Assembly (NCBI RefSeq): GCF_024623325.1
Contig: NZ_JANJZD010000021.1
Coordinates: forward strand, 1-64,000
Origin: Acetatifactor muris
Lineage (GTDB): Bacteria > Bacillota > Clostridia > Lachnospirales > Lachnospiraceae
Reading direction: 5' to 3'
DNA length: 64,000 nucleotides
Part shown: in pieces, positions 1 through 7,408 of the stretch
How the letters are laid out: each line of letters opens with the position of its first letter
Position numbering within the stretch: position 1 is the first letter of the stretch
Translations under genes and position numbers: made by a program
The notes under the pieces: generated by a model
The model's input: only the letters and a program-made list of their open reading frames with translations
Told to the model about the DNA's origin: nothing
Database searches by the model: none

Positions 1-50
1 TTCACTGCCTGTACTTTGTATTCATGGTCGTATTGCCTGTTTTCTGCCAT
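1..50 (-). CDS. N-terminal start of a probable IS transposase, cut by the window edge
   Basis: Only 16 codons lie inside the window. They read MAENRQYDHEYKVQAV and then run off the left edge. The start ATG is preceded by a GGAGTGAAC ribosome site. A charged, Tyr-rich beginning of this kind is typical of small helix-turn-helix transposase subunits such as the IS3-type OrfA. I infer this from only a few residues. It starts less than 60 bp from the point where the neighbouring surface protein gene loses its reading frame, which fits an insertion sequence end lying between them. A TTGACA at 103-108 and a TATAAT at 75-80 lie upstream, but their 22 bp spacing is too long for a good promoter. Confidence 0.5.
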   Translation of the reverse strand, partial: MAENRQYDHEYKVQAV

Positions 51-104
51 TTTTGTTCACTCCTTATTCTCTTGATTATATCTCAAATCCTTGAGAATGG
101 GCTG

Positions 105-497
105 TCAACTTTTTTTATACCACATCAAACCGTACAGAAGCGCAAGGTTCACGGCGTCCCTCTGGCTCCCGCTTAAGGCGTTCCATGTTTCGGACGCATT
201 TGCCTGCAATGTGTTCCCGGTATGCAGCGACACGCCCGGCTGGATACAGAAGGCAGGCTCCCCGTCCGCATAGATACGGGTTCTTGCCTCCCCCGCCTCT
301 CCGCATACCCTCCCGTCGTGGGTGACGGTCTGCTGGTAACGGATGGCGTTGCCTGCCCCGTCATGGCAGTACGCAAAGGTAATCTTCGCTGTTTGGGACG
401 CCGCCGACACATTCATGGACGGAAGCACGGAAACAATGGATGCCGCCGCAATCATCAGGGCAAGCCCTCTTTTCAATCTTTCTTTTAACTTCTTCAA
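105..497 (-). pseudogene. Truncated thioester-domain surface protein (SpaA/Cna-type adhesin N-terminus)
   Basis: The product starts with a positively charged signal peptide (KKLKERLKRGLALMIAAAS) followed by a region with the AFCIQPG motif. This Cys-containing motif is typical of thioester adhesin domains, whose Cys and a later Gln form a reactive bond on the cell surface. The start is TTG at 495-497, because GGAGGT at 504-509 sits 8 bases upstream; an in-frame ATG further up would overlap that site. Family members are many hundred residues long, with Cna-type repeats and a sortase signal. This one stops after about 130 codons, just after ALLYGLMW. The frame is lost near the probable IS end at 105-130, so only the N-terminus remains. 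In related ICEs such a gene follows parB, as here. Confidence 0.7.
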
Positions 498-520
498 TCT
501 ACTTACCTCCATTTTATTTT

Positions 521-552
521 TTGGCATAAAAAAATCCCTGCAATGTGCAGGG
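521..552 (-). terminator. Rho-independent terminator between parB and the surface protein
   Basis: On the minus strand a CCCTGC/GCAGGG stem with a short ACATT-type loop is followed directly by ATTTTTTTAT. It lies 38 bp upstream of the surface protein start. It can end the parAB transcript or attenuate the surface protein gene. Confidence 0.8.
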
Positions 553-730
553 TTAGTAAACTGTTGGTTCTGTTGTGCCAGCCAGAAAAAGGATAGCCAC
601 CGGCTCCTTATTGTTTTTTCGGCTGGTATTCGGCTGGTAACAAAAAAGGGGTAGGGTGTGGGAAGGGGGAAACGGTGAAAAAGGCTATCCGCAAAAGGGC
701 ATAGTTGCCCCACGGTGGAAAGCCTCAATG

Positions 731-1663
731 TTACCGTTCCCTGTCCTTGCCCCGCTCCCGTTTCCGGTACAGCTCCAATGCCTTTACAATCGTATCTTCC
801 ATCTGTTTCGCAGGCGTCCCCGGTGAAAAATATTTACTGATACGCTCTTTTGGCATACGAAACTGTTCCTTCTGGTTCCCCTTTTCCTCTGATAAAATAG
901 AGAGGATGACGTCCTCATTCAGCCTCCCCTCGTCTGCAAATTTACGCATTTTAATTGCCTGCGCATGGCTCGGTGTACAGTCCTCTAACTGCATGGTGTC
1001 AAGCAGGACTGTCTGTTGCTCTTTCGGCAGGTAAGACAACTCTACCGCTGGACGTATGGCGATTTTACCACTGTCAACCATATCCAATATCGGTGTGATT
1101 AGCTCGGTTAAACGGATATATCGCTGAATTTGGGTATTGCTGTCTGGTGATTTTTCTGCCAAAAGCTCTCTTGACGTTTTTCCCAACTTCTGTCCCAGTG
1201 GGACAGAAGTTAAATCAGTACGCTGTCCCTGCCTATTCATAGCCGCTAATTTCATCTTGTAGGCAAACGCTTTTTCTGACGGTAGTATCTGCTCCCTTTG
1301 CAGGTTGGAATCTACCATAATTATAATGGCTTCATCATCTGTGAGGTTACGGACAATGCACGGTATCTCCTTTTTTTCTGCAAGCTCGCTTGCCATTTTA
1401 CGCCTGTGTCCAGCTATCATTTCATAACCGCCCTCCGGCTTTTCCCGGACAAGGGCAGGCACCAGAACGCCATACTGCTTTACGCTCTCCGCCATATCCG
1501 CCATGCTTTCGTCCATCTTCACCTTAAACGGGTGGTTGGGAAAATCGCTGATTTCCTCTAATGGGATTTCCCTGACGGATTCCCGGCTTTCGTTGTCCCG
1601 TTCCTCCTGCGTGCTGAACAGGTCAGCGGCTGAGGGAAGCGGCATTTTTATCTCTTTCGCCAC
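731..1663 (-). CDS. parB: ParB/RepB/Spo0J family partition protein
   Basis: This is a DNA-binding partition protein of 310 residues. The ParB nuclease-type domain spans about residues 30-125: an IPLEEISDFPNHPF start, then the GGYEMIAGHRR box and the SNLQRE motif that bind CTP in the family. A KorB-like helix-turn-helix region follows, with the TSRELLAEKSPDSNTQIQRYIRL segment. The start is GTG at 1661-1663, chosen because GGGAGGTGAT lies 8 bases upstream. The gene overlaps parA by about 40 bp, so the two are translated together. It is likely to bind centromere-like sites on the element and help segregate its circular form. No parS site could be identified by eye. Confidence 0.92.
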   Translation of the reverse strand: MAKEIKMPLPSAADLFSTQEERDNESRESVREIPLEEISDFPNHPFKVKMDESMADMAESVKQYGVLVPALVREKPEGGYEMIAGHRRKMASELAEKKEIPCIVRNLTDDEAIIIMVDSNLQREQILPSEKAFAYKMKLAAMNRQGQRTDLTSVPLGQKLGKTSRELLAEKSPDSNTQIQRYIRLTELITPILDMVDSGKIAIRPAVELSYLPKEQQTVLLDTMQLEDCTPSHAQAIKMRKFADEGRLNEDVILSILSEEKGNQKEQFRMPKERISKYFSPGTPAKQMEDTIVKALELYRKRERGKDRER

Positions 1664-2444
1664 TGCGTATCACCTCCCTCGTAAATGCTCCATAAGCCTT
1701 TGCCGCCGCACCGTTCCTGTCATAGCTGTAAATACTCTGCCCTGCGGCGCTGGTTTCCGCCGCTTTCACCGCAACGGGGATGACCGTCTGGTACACTTTG
1801 ATTACCCTCCCATAATTCTGCCTTAGATTGTCGGCTGTGGCACGGGCAAGGTTCGTCCGCATATCTGCCAGCGTCAATAACACGCCATCTACCTTTAGTC
1901 CGGGGTTAATCTGCCTCTGTACCTTTCCTATGGTTTTCATAAGCTGTGTCATTCCCTTTAAAGGCAGATAATGCGCCTGCACCGGGACAATCACGCTGTC
2001 CGCCGCCGCAAGCGCATTGATGGTGAGCATACCCAGACTCGGCATACAGTCAATCAGGATATAGTCATAATCCTTTTTCAACCCGCTAAGATAGGATTTC
2101 ATGGTGAACTCCCTGCTCATGGCGTTTACAAGCATGATTTCCATGCCTGACAGCTCGATATTCGCCGGAATCAGGTCTACACCCTCGTCATGGTGTAAAA
2201 TCCCTTCGCCCACTTCCATCGGTTCGTCACGGATAATCTTTTCCATCTGCGTTGCCAGCGTGACAGAAAGATTGTCCTGGTCTGCCCAACCCAAAGAGGT
2301 TGTCAAATCCCCCTGCGGATCAGCGTCCACAAGCAGCACCCTCTTTCCCTCGTTTGCAAGCCCTATCCCTAAGTTTACGGCAGTCGTGGTCTTGCCCGTT
2401 CCGCCTTTCTGGTTTGCAAGGGCGATTACCTTACATTTAGACAT
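1623..2444 (-). CDS. parA: ParA family partition ATPase
   Basis: This is a Soj/ParA-type ATPase that, with ParB, positions plasmid or ICE DNA in the cell. The deviant Walker A motif KGGTGKTTTA begins at about residue 13. The A' region LLVDADPQGDLT and the Walker B region YILIDCMPSLGMLT are both present. The length of 273 residues is usual for the family. ATG at 2442-2444 is chosen; a GTG directly before it (2445-2447) is also possible because AAGGAGG lies just upstream. Two terminator hairpins stand upstream of the gene and separate it from the tRNA remnant. The gene begins what looks like the first operon of a second ICE. Confidence 0.94.
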   Translation of the reverse strand: MSKCKVIALANQKGGTGKTTTAVNLGIGLANEGKRVLLVDADPQGDLTTSLGWADQDNLSVTLATQMEKIIRDEPMEVGEGILHHDEGVDLIPANIELSGMEIMLVNAMSREFTMKSYLSGLKKDYDYILIDCMPSLGMLTINALAAADSVIVPVQAHYLPLKGMTQLMKTIGKVQRQINPGLKVDGVLLTLADMRTNLARATADNLRQNYGRVIKVYQTVIPVAVKAAETSAAGQSIYSYDRNGAAAKAYGAFTREVIRSGERDKNAASLSR

Positions 2445-2465
2445 CACGGTTTACCTCCTTTCCTG

Positions 2466-2503
2466 AAAAATTTAATAGCCACTCTGCATAATACAGAATG
2501 GCT
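2466..2503 (-). terminator. Terminator-like hairpin just upstream of parA
   Basis: AGCCATTCTG and CAGAGTGGCT form a stem on the minus strand with one mismatch and a 7 nt loop. ATTAAATTTTT follows. With the next hairpin it forms a tandem attenuator in front of parA. Confidence 0.55.
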
Positions 2504-2520
2504 ATGTATGGGTTTTGGGC

Positions 2521-2561
2521 AATAAAAAAACCGACTGATTCTCGTTTTGAAAATCAATCGG
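2521..2561 (-). terminator. Rho-independent terminator upstream of parA
   Basis: On the minus strand CCGATTGATT pairs with AATCAGTCGG (one mismatch), and TTTTTTTATT follows. The hairpin is led in by GTTACATAGCC, a sequence that also leads into the terminator at 39,701-39,744. Confidence 0.75.
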
Positions 2562-2833
2562 CTATGTAACAGAAAAAATATTTTCTATAATCAACTGACA
2601 AATATCAGTCTTATAATATGTTATGTGGGGAAAACAAAAACCCCATACAGATATGTATGAGGTCTTGACGGATAGCACGAACAATTTCTGTGCATCCCGT
2701 AGATATGTATTGATAAGTATTTGTTTTCGGTTCACAATCGCATTGCGCATGGAACCTTGCTTTTTTATTTTTAAAATGAAATGATTGATAACAAAAAATC
2801 CTGCAAACGCTGATGTTTACAGGACTTTTCAAA

Positions 2834-2892
2834 CTCCCCGAGTTGGGCTCGAACCAACAACCCCACGGTTAACAGCCGTGTGCTCTACCAAC
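2834..2892 (-). pseudogene. tRNA-Asn(GTT) 3' remnant, likely element boundary
   Basis: On the minus strand the sequence contains the end of a tRNA D-arm (GGTAGAGC), a complete anticodon arm CACGG-CTGTTAA-CCGTG with anticodon GTT, the variable loop, a T-arm with GGTTCGAGCCC and a 3' acceptor strand TCGGGGA. The 5' acceptor strand TCCCCGA and the 5' half of the D-stem are missing. In their place is a GGTGTGCGAGCGCACC hairpin that does not fit a tRNA. The gene therefore cannot fold as a tRNA. A 3' tRNA fragment beside a recombinase gene is the usual trace of integration into, or deletion within, a tRNA gene. I infer that it marks an element boundary. Confidence 0.75.
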
Positions 2893-3116
2893 GGGTGCGC
2901 TCGCACACCGATAAGAGTGGGAGAAATATTCTTTCTCAATGTCGTTCTCACGACTTGTTTATGTTATCATGATTTCGTAACTTTTGCAAGCAGTTTTTTG
3001 ATTTTTGGGAAATTTTGTGTATTGTGCTTTCCATATCAACTTGCATTTTGTATATATGCAACAAGGATACACTCATAATGCCTCTGCTCAATGAAAAGCA
3101 CACTTTTATATCATCA

Positions 3117-4730
3117 TCAAGCTGTAACCTGACTGCTGTTTTTCGATTTCCACTCTGAACAAAACTGCTGGTAGGTAACATTCATGTGCATGATAATGTT
3201 ATAATCTTTCCCCAGCTCAATCCGGTCGAACAACTGGCAGGCAATCATTTTTTTCTGCTCTAAGTCCGCCGTGTCAAATTCCTCTGCCCAGCTCTTAAAG
3301 CGGCGGTAGGCTGGCAGGATGGCTTCTACCATCTCTTTCTTCTGGTTCATATCGCTGTCCAGCTTTTCCAGACGTTCTTCACTGTCTGCAATTCTTATCT
3401 TTACCACATTGATTGCCTCTTTCAAATCTTCCGGTGAATATAGGCTTTCTCCCAACAGTGTTTTTCCAATCTCACGCTGCAAGACTTCCAACTGCTTTTT
3501 ATCTTTGTCCAGTTCAAACACGGTTTTCCGTCTGCTGGCGGTATGTGCCGCCTGCTGTTTTTTCAGGATTTCCTTGTACTTTTCTTCTTCCGGCGCACCG
3601 TCCATGCCCTCAAATACCTGACGCATAATCTGGCTGACTGTTTCATCAACCTTTGCGGCAATGTAGTTTGTCTGCCCATCGCACTCACAAAGTTTGTTCG
3701 CCTTGTGGTAACAGCGGTACTTCAATACATCTTTCAGATATTCGCTCCCGTCCTTACGGAAATAATGGTCTTTATGGTGGGTGGTGGTTATCCTCCCGCC
3801 ACAATGCTGGCAGAAGATATTGCCGGACAACATCGCCTCACCCTTTGTCCGTATGGCAAGCTGGCGTTTTTCTTCATCGACTTGCGCCCGCTGTTTCAGA
3901 ATCTCGTCAATCCTTACTGCTTCTTCGTCACTGATAATCCTTAATCGCTGCAATGCTTCCGAAGTTTCGCCCTCACTGGTACAACCCCTCGGAAGTGACG
4001 CTGACAGTATCCGCAGAATCGACTTGCTGGTAAATTTTTTCCCGTTGGCTGTCTTATATCCCTGGTCGTTCAGGAAATGCGCCATGACATAACTGCCTGT
4101 GCCGTTGTTGATTGTCTTTTCAACAATTTTCCGGTACACTACATACTGCTCAAGGTCGATTTCATATTTCTTCAGCTCCTGCCCTTTCCGGTTTTTCATC
4201 CCACTCGGCACGATCCGGTATCCATAGGGCAATGCCCCGCCCGTATATAGTCCGTCTAATTTCAACTGCTGGATTCTGGTCTTGATTCGGATGGAAGTCT
4301 TTTCGCTCTCGCCGGACGCCTGCCAGAACCGGATATAATTTGTCAGCTTGTCAACGTGCGTTTCAAATCTCTGCTCGCCTTCTTTCACGCTCCACACTTC
4401 AACGCCCGCTGTCTTGACAAACCATTCTACAATAAATGGTGTTTCGTCATCAATTCGTCCGATACGGTCAAACATGAACACCAGCAGCACGTCAAATTCC
4501 TTGTTCAGTGCCGCTTCCTGCAAATCAATGATTGCGTCACGGTTCTTGGCGGACACCTTAAAGCCGGAGACGCCTTTTTCCTCATATTCTTTTACGATTT
4601 CCCAATCCTGCCTGTATTTTACAAATTCCTTGCAGGCTCCCCGCTGCATGGGGATGTCGTTGTCATGGTTCTCGCTGATGTTTACCTGCTTCTTTGTGGA
4701 AACTCTGTATAAAGTGTAAACTCTTTTCAT
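3117..4730 (-). CDS. Large serine recombinase (site-specific integrase)
   Basis: This 537-residue enzyme would cut and rejoin DNA to excise and integrate the ICE. The resolvase catalytic domain spans residues 1-145, with the nucleophile Ser11 in YRVSTKKQ and the FDRIGR helix. A recombinase domain follows from about 160 to 260, and then a zinc ribbon with Cys307/Cys310 (FCQHCGG) and Cys340 with Cys348 or Cys350. The C-terminal third is a coiled coil, which controls synapsis in this family. The start is supported by GGGAGG 10 bases upstream. It lies at the end of its element, next to the tRNA-Asn remnant, as expected for an integrase beside an attachment site. All key residues look intact. Confidence 0.93.
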   Translation of the reverse strand: MKRVYTLYRVSTKKQVNISENHDNDIPMQRGACKEFVKYRQDWEIVKEYEEKGVSGFKVSAKNRDAIIDLQEAALNKEFDVLLVFMFDRIGRIDDETPFIVEWFVKTAGVEVWSVKEGEQRFETHVDKLTNYIRFWQASGESEKTSIRIKTRIQQLKLDGLYTGGALPYGYRIVPSGMKNRKGQELKKYEIDLEQYVVYRKIVEKTINNGTGSYVMAHFLNDQGYKTANGKKFTSKSILRILSASLPRGCTSEGETSEALQRLRIISDEEAVRIDEILKQRAQVDEEKRQLAIRTKGEAMLSGNIFCQHCGGRITTTHHKDHYFRKDGSEYLKDVLKYRCYHKANKLCECDGQTNYIAAKVDETVSQIMRQVFEGMDGAPEEEKYKEILKKQQAAHTASRRKTVFELDKDKKQLEVLQREIGKTLLGESLYSPEDLKEAINVVKIRIADSEERLEKLDSDMNQKKEMVEAILPAYRRFKSWAEEFDTADLEQKKMIACQLFDRIELGKDYNIIMHMNVTYQQFCSEWKSKNSSQVTA

Positions 4731-4889
4731 TGGCTATATCCTCCCGTAATAAAAATTTCATACGGGATGCACTATATGGAATTTTCAAGGTTCGCTGGCG
4801 GCTATCCGCCTGTGCCATTATTATAGGAAGGAACTCTTTCAACCGCAAATGTGCGATTTTGAAATTTATAGTGTCACCCGCAAGGCTTG

Positions 4890-5075
4890 TCACCTGCAAG
4901 GAAGCTCTAAGCCAATCATATCCATCAGTTCATTCTGCACCCGCTCATCATATGCTTTTGATAAAATAGACTGTATCTTATCCATTACCCCGTCCACTGG
5001 CTTTGCCGAAAAAGACAAAGTAATCTGGCAGCCGTTTATCTCCTTTTCCATCCTCTGCTGTTCTGCTGACCTCAT
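4890..5075 (-). CDS. Small recombinase-associated protein, function unknown
   Basis: This is a 61-residue product with a strong ribosome site (AAAGGAGG) just upstream. Its middle, INGCQITLSFSAKPVDGVMDKIQSIL, has a short beta strand followed by an amphipathic helix. Short proteins of this kind are often found directly upstream of serine recombinases in Clostridia elements and are sometimes labelled TnpW-like. I see no catalytic motif. It lies between the MazF-like gene and the recombinase and is probably co-transcribed with them. A role as a recombination accessory or directionality factor is possible but is only inferred from position. Confidence 0.65.
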   Translation of the reverse strand: MRSAEQQRMEKEINGCQITLSFSAKPVDGVMDKIQSILSKAYDERVQNELMDMIGLELPCR

Positions 5076-5141
5076 AATATGCCTCCTTTCCCTCCCTATG
5101 TAGCGCAGGGGCAGACAATTCCTGCCCGCCCTGCCGCTTTT

Positions 5142-5519
5142 TCAAGGTCGCTGTCCGGCTTCACTGCCAACACACAGCTCAAGGCTTACAGCAAGGCAGC
5201 GGTCTACCTGTTCCATATCTGCCCGGTTCAGCCGCCCGATATATTCCTGCAAACGCTTTTTATCAATCGTCCGTAACTGCTCCAGAAGCACAAGGGATTC
5301 TTCTTTCAGCCCTGCGTATGATTTCACCTTATGGTGTGTGGGCAAATCAGGCTTTTCGCTGATCTTTCCTGACATTGCCGCCACAATCACGGTAGGGCTG
5401 TGGTAATTCCCGGTATTGTTCTGGATAATGAGAACAGGGCGGTATCCGCCCTGCTCTGAACCTACCACGGGGTTTAAGTCTGCATAATACATCTCTCCCC
5501 GGTATATTCTGCCTAACAT
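5142..5519 (-). CDS. MazF/PemK-family endoribonuclease toxin
   Basis: This 125-residue protein fits the MazF/PemK fold, an RNA-cleaving toxin. The hallmark N-terminal pattern is present: RGEMYYADLNPVVGSEQGGYRPVLIIQNN, with the SEQGG-RPV loop that forms the active site. VIVAAMSGKI follows, where the family usually has a Thr or Ser in its catalytic turn. Start ATG 5517-5519 is chosen over an upstream ATG because GGAGG lies 9 bases before it. No MazE-like antitoxin gene is visible next to it. The adjacent 61-residue protein does not look like a MazE. It may be an addiction or regulatory factor of the ICE. Confidence 0.85.
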   Translation of the reverse strand: MLGRIYRGEMYYADLNPVVGSEQGGYRPVLIIQNNTGNYHSPTVIVAAMSGKISEKPDLPTHHKVKSYAGLKEESLVLLEQLRTIDKKRLQEYIGRLNRADMEQVDRCLAVSLELCVGSEAGQRP

Positions 5520-5569
5520 ATTTTTTATCCTCCACAAATCTATAAGTAATGCCTATTTGTCCCCGACAC

Positions 5570-6030
5570 CCCGGCATATTGCGTTATGAAACACAAGGGA
5601 AGTCACCAAACGACTGGCTGCTGGCCAGTTCCACGGGATTCGCACCCCTCCGGGGATCGCCCGGAGCCGCCCTCATTTGTTGCGACGCTTCTAACGCTCG
5701 ACTTGTGACTGGACGGGAGTATCATTGTCCCTGCTGCCTGTTATCGCCCTATCAGTAGCAAACTGGTAGTTATAGCCCGGTATTTCCCGCTCCTTAGATG
5801 GGGATAGGACAGCCGCAAACCATTTTCTTTCTGTCTGTGCGATTCCGCTGCTTTTATCCCCATCCAGCTCATGGCGTACCTGCTAACGTGGCTTACGCTC
5901 ATCACGATAACAACAGGAATGTGCTTGGTGAATGGGTATGAAATTTTCATGGTACAAACCCATTCACCGCAAAACGGAAAACAGGCAAGGGATTTTTTAT
6001 CTCCCTCACCTGTTTCCTCACTTAAACGCA
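5570..6030 (-). ncRNA. Highly structured intergenic stretch, candidate non-coding RNA
   Basis: About 500 bases separate the sigma-like gene from the MazF-like gene. Five strong stems can be seen: AAACAGG/CCTGTTT with an inner AGGGA/TCCCT (5978-6015), an 11 bp perfect stem GGTGAATGGGT (5927-5937 with 5958-5968), a 10 bp perfect stem GATGGGGATA (5798-5807 with 5855-5864), a 7 bp stem CTCCGGG (5648-5654 with 5660-5666), and ACTGGC/GCCAGT (5613-5618 with 5624-5629). A T-arm-like GGGTGCGAATCCC also occurs. An open frame at 5741-6031 (minus) crosses several of these stems and has no good ribosome site at its first ATG. I do not recognise a known RNA family. A small protein remains possible. Confidence 0.35.
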
Positions 6031-6048
6031 AAAAGTAGCTACCTGATT

Positions 6049-6525
6049 TTAAATTTTTTTCAATTCTTTTTTCAGACGTTCAACAGCAGCCTCAATGGAA
6101 CGCTTGACTGGCATTTTCGTACAGCCTTCCTTTTTTGCTATCTGCTCATAGGTCATGCCCTCAAAATAATATAACTGCATCCTGCGACGCTGCATTTCCG
6201 GCAATGTTTTCATTGCTGTATGTAATGCCTCAATCTGAATCTTTTTCAGCACGACTTCTTCTATGCTCTCCGGCTTTTCTACTGCCCTCACATTCAAAGT
6301 CGCTTCCCATACCTCGGACTGCTCAATATGCCTGTCCACTACGTTGAGATACACCAGATCATCTAATTCAAATGAATCAAACGTGTCATACAATGCCCTG
6401 CTGATTTCCAGTTTATGTAAAGCTCCTTGTCCGTCTTTAAATGAAATGTAATAATGCTTGTCCTTTTCGTATATATTATAAGGATTATACTTATCCTTTC
6501 TTCTTTTTGGGCGGTTACCCTCCAT
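6049..6525 (-). CDS. Sigma-70-like factor of a mobile element (region 4 HTH)
   Basis: This 158-residue protein ends in a sigma region 4-like helix-turn-helix: ALHTAMKTLPEMQRRRMQLYYFEGMTYEQIAKKEGCTKMPVKRSIEAAVERLKKEL. Its N-terminal part (NPYNIYEKDKHYYISFKDG) is found in many Clostridia ICE regulators, and no clear sigma region 2 is seen. It may therefore act as a DNA-binding regulator rather than a full sigma factor. ATG 6523-6525 is chosen because GGAGGAAAGGAAT stands just upstream. It is the first gene of the recombination end of the ICE, downstream of two terminators, so it is probably separately transcribed and may control excision. Confidence 0.78.
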   Translation of the reverse strand: MEGNRPKRRKDKYNPYNIYEKDKHYYISFKDGQGALHKLEISRALYDTFDSFELDDLVYLNVVDRHIEQSEVWEATLNVRAVEKPESIEEVVLKKIQIEALHTAMKTLPEMQRRRMQLYYFEGMTYEQIAKKEGCTKMPVKRSIEAAVERLKKELKKI

Positions 6526-6630
6526 ATTCCTTTCCTCCAATCTGAATTTTTTGTTAAAAATCCAGATTGGCAGGCGGTGAGCGGCAGCCGATACCCAAAA
6601 CAGCCTTACAGCGTGTTCTTACAAAAAACG

Positions 6631-6671
6631 ACAAAAGAAAAACCGCAGAGGCTGTCACACCTCTACGGTTT
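6631..6671 (-). terminator. Rho-independent terminator upstream of the sigma-like gene
   Basis: On the minus strand AAACCGTAGAGG pairs with CCTCTGCGGTTT (one mismatch) around an 8 nt loop, followed by TTCTTTTGT. It would stop transcripts coming from the cargo region. Confidence 0.75.
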
Positions 6672-6810
6672 GTGGAGAATTTAATTTTATTATGTTGATT
6701 TTTGGCTTCTATTTTTAAATCATAAAGCTCCCATGTGCTGACGGGGATTTTTATTATCAGATAATCCACCCAGCCCCAGTAAAGCATATGAAAATAAAAG
6801 CTACTACTTA

Positions 6811-6850
6811 CAAACAAAAAATGCCTCCAAACTCAAAACGGGTTTGAAGG
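6811..6850 (-). terminator. Rho-independent terminator at the end of the cargo region
   Basis: On the minus strand CCTTCAAAC pairs with GTTTGGAGG (one wobble pair), followed by CATTTTTTGTTTG. It forms a double terminator with the hairpin at 6631-6671. Confidence 0.65.
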
Positions 6851-6889
6851 GAAATCTATGCTTCTGCTATTTAGGCGTGCCAAATCACA

Positions 6890-6923
6890 CCCACCAAAGA
6901 CGCCGTTTTTTTTATTTGGTGGG
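6890..6923. repeat. Perfect 9 bp inverted repeat with 16 nt loop
   Basis: CCCACCAAA at 6890-6898 is matched by TTTGGTGGG at 6915-6923. It lies directly after the stop of the 39-residue reading frame at 6936-7055. The loop carries a run of eight T on the plus strand. No T-run follows the stem on the minus strand, so it is a weak terminator at best. Confidence 0.5.
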
Positions 6924-6935
6924 CTTAAAGAGATT

Positions 6936-7055
6936 CTATTTTTTCATTTCCGACTGTAACTGCCTTCTATATAAATGGAATATTTCATCTTCCAGCTTTG
7001 CAAAGCCGCTTAAAAGGGTTACAATGGCTGCATTCACCTCCAGTATGGTTGTCAT
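6936..7055 (-). CDS. Possible 39-residue protein
   Basis: This short minus-strand frame encodes MTTILEVNAAIVTLLSGFAK followed by LEDEIFHLYRRQLQSEMKK. It has the composition of a small amphipathic helical protein and resembles short proteins seen in Clostridia mobile elements. No good ribosome site precedes the ATG at 7053-7055, and the frame is closed by a stop just upstream. It lies between the decayed gene at 7107-7408 and a set of hairpins, so it may be a remnant. I cannot assign a function. Confidence 0.35.
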   Translation of the reverse strand: MTTILEVNAAIVTLLSGFAKLEDEIFHLYRRQLQSEMKK

Positions 7056-7106
7056 ATCTTTTTATCATGAATGGCGCATTTTCAGGTTTCCAAATTCTAT
7101 ATCCAC

Positions 7107-7408
7107 CTATGCCCTCGCATCAAATCCGCCCTGCATTTCCATTCCGGCAACACCAGCATTTATCTCCTGCCTTGCCGCCCGGAACGCATCATAGTAGGCG
7201 GCCTTCAAAGTCCCGTGTACCTGCGTCTCCGCTTTCGATTCCTTCTCATGCCAGCCCACGCCCGTCGTGTAGGTCAGTATCTCGTCACCGTTTCCGTCAT
7301 ATACATGGATGGCAGAACCCGTATCTTCCGGCTGGAACTTGACTTCATACGGCTCCCCGAACAGGAGGCGCAGCCACCCCTCGTCCGCCTCACTAATCTT
7401 CAATACCT
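7107..7408 (-). pseudogene. C-terminal remnant of an unknown protein
   Basis: A GC-richer reading frame encodes SEADEGWLRLLFGEPYEVKF and, further on, DTGSAIHVYDGNGDEILTYTTGVGWHEKE. It looks like real protein sequence, but it has no start codon or ribosome site of its own. It begins exactly where the AT-rich lipoprotein gene at 7393-7647 ends, in another frame. I infer a past recombination that joined the 3' end of one gene to the 3' end of another. The parent protein is not recognised, and other copies of it are not present in this window. Confidence 0.5.

Noticed and set aside
75..108. TTGACA and TATAAT boxes as promoter of the transposase
   Set aside because: The 22 bp spacing is too long for a standard promoter; kept only as a remark.
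2562..2832. Two open minus-strand frames of 62 and 73 codons between parA and the tRNA remnant
   Set aside because: They lack ribosome sites and overlap each other in different frames, and their composition is not protein-like.
2785..3078. Plus-strand frame with the text GLEPTTPRLTAVCSTN
   Set aside because: This is the known false protein produced by translating the antisense of a tRNA-Asn gene.
5741..6031. 96-codon minus-strand frame in the structured region
   Set aside because: Possible but not supported: it crosses several long stems and has no good ribosome site. It is mentioned within the RNA candidate instead.
6554..6817. 87-codon minus-strand frame near the terminators
   Set aside because: It runs through a terminator hairpin and has no ribosome site.
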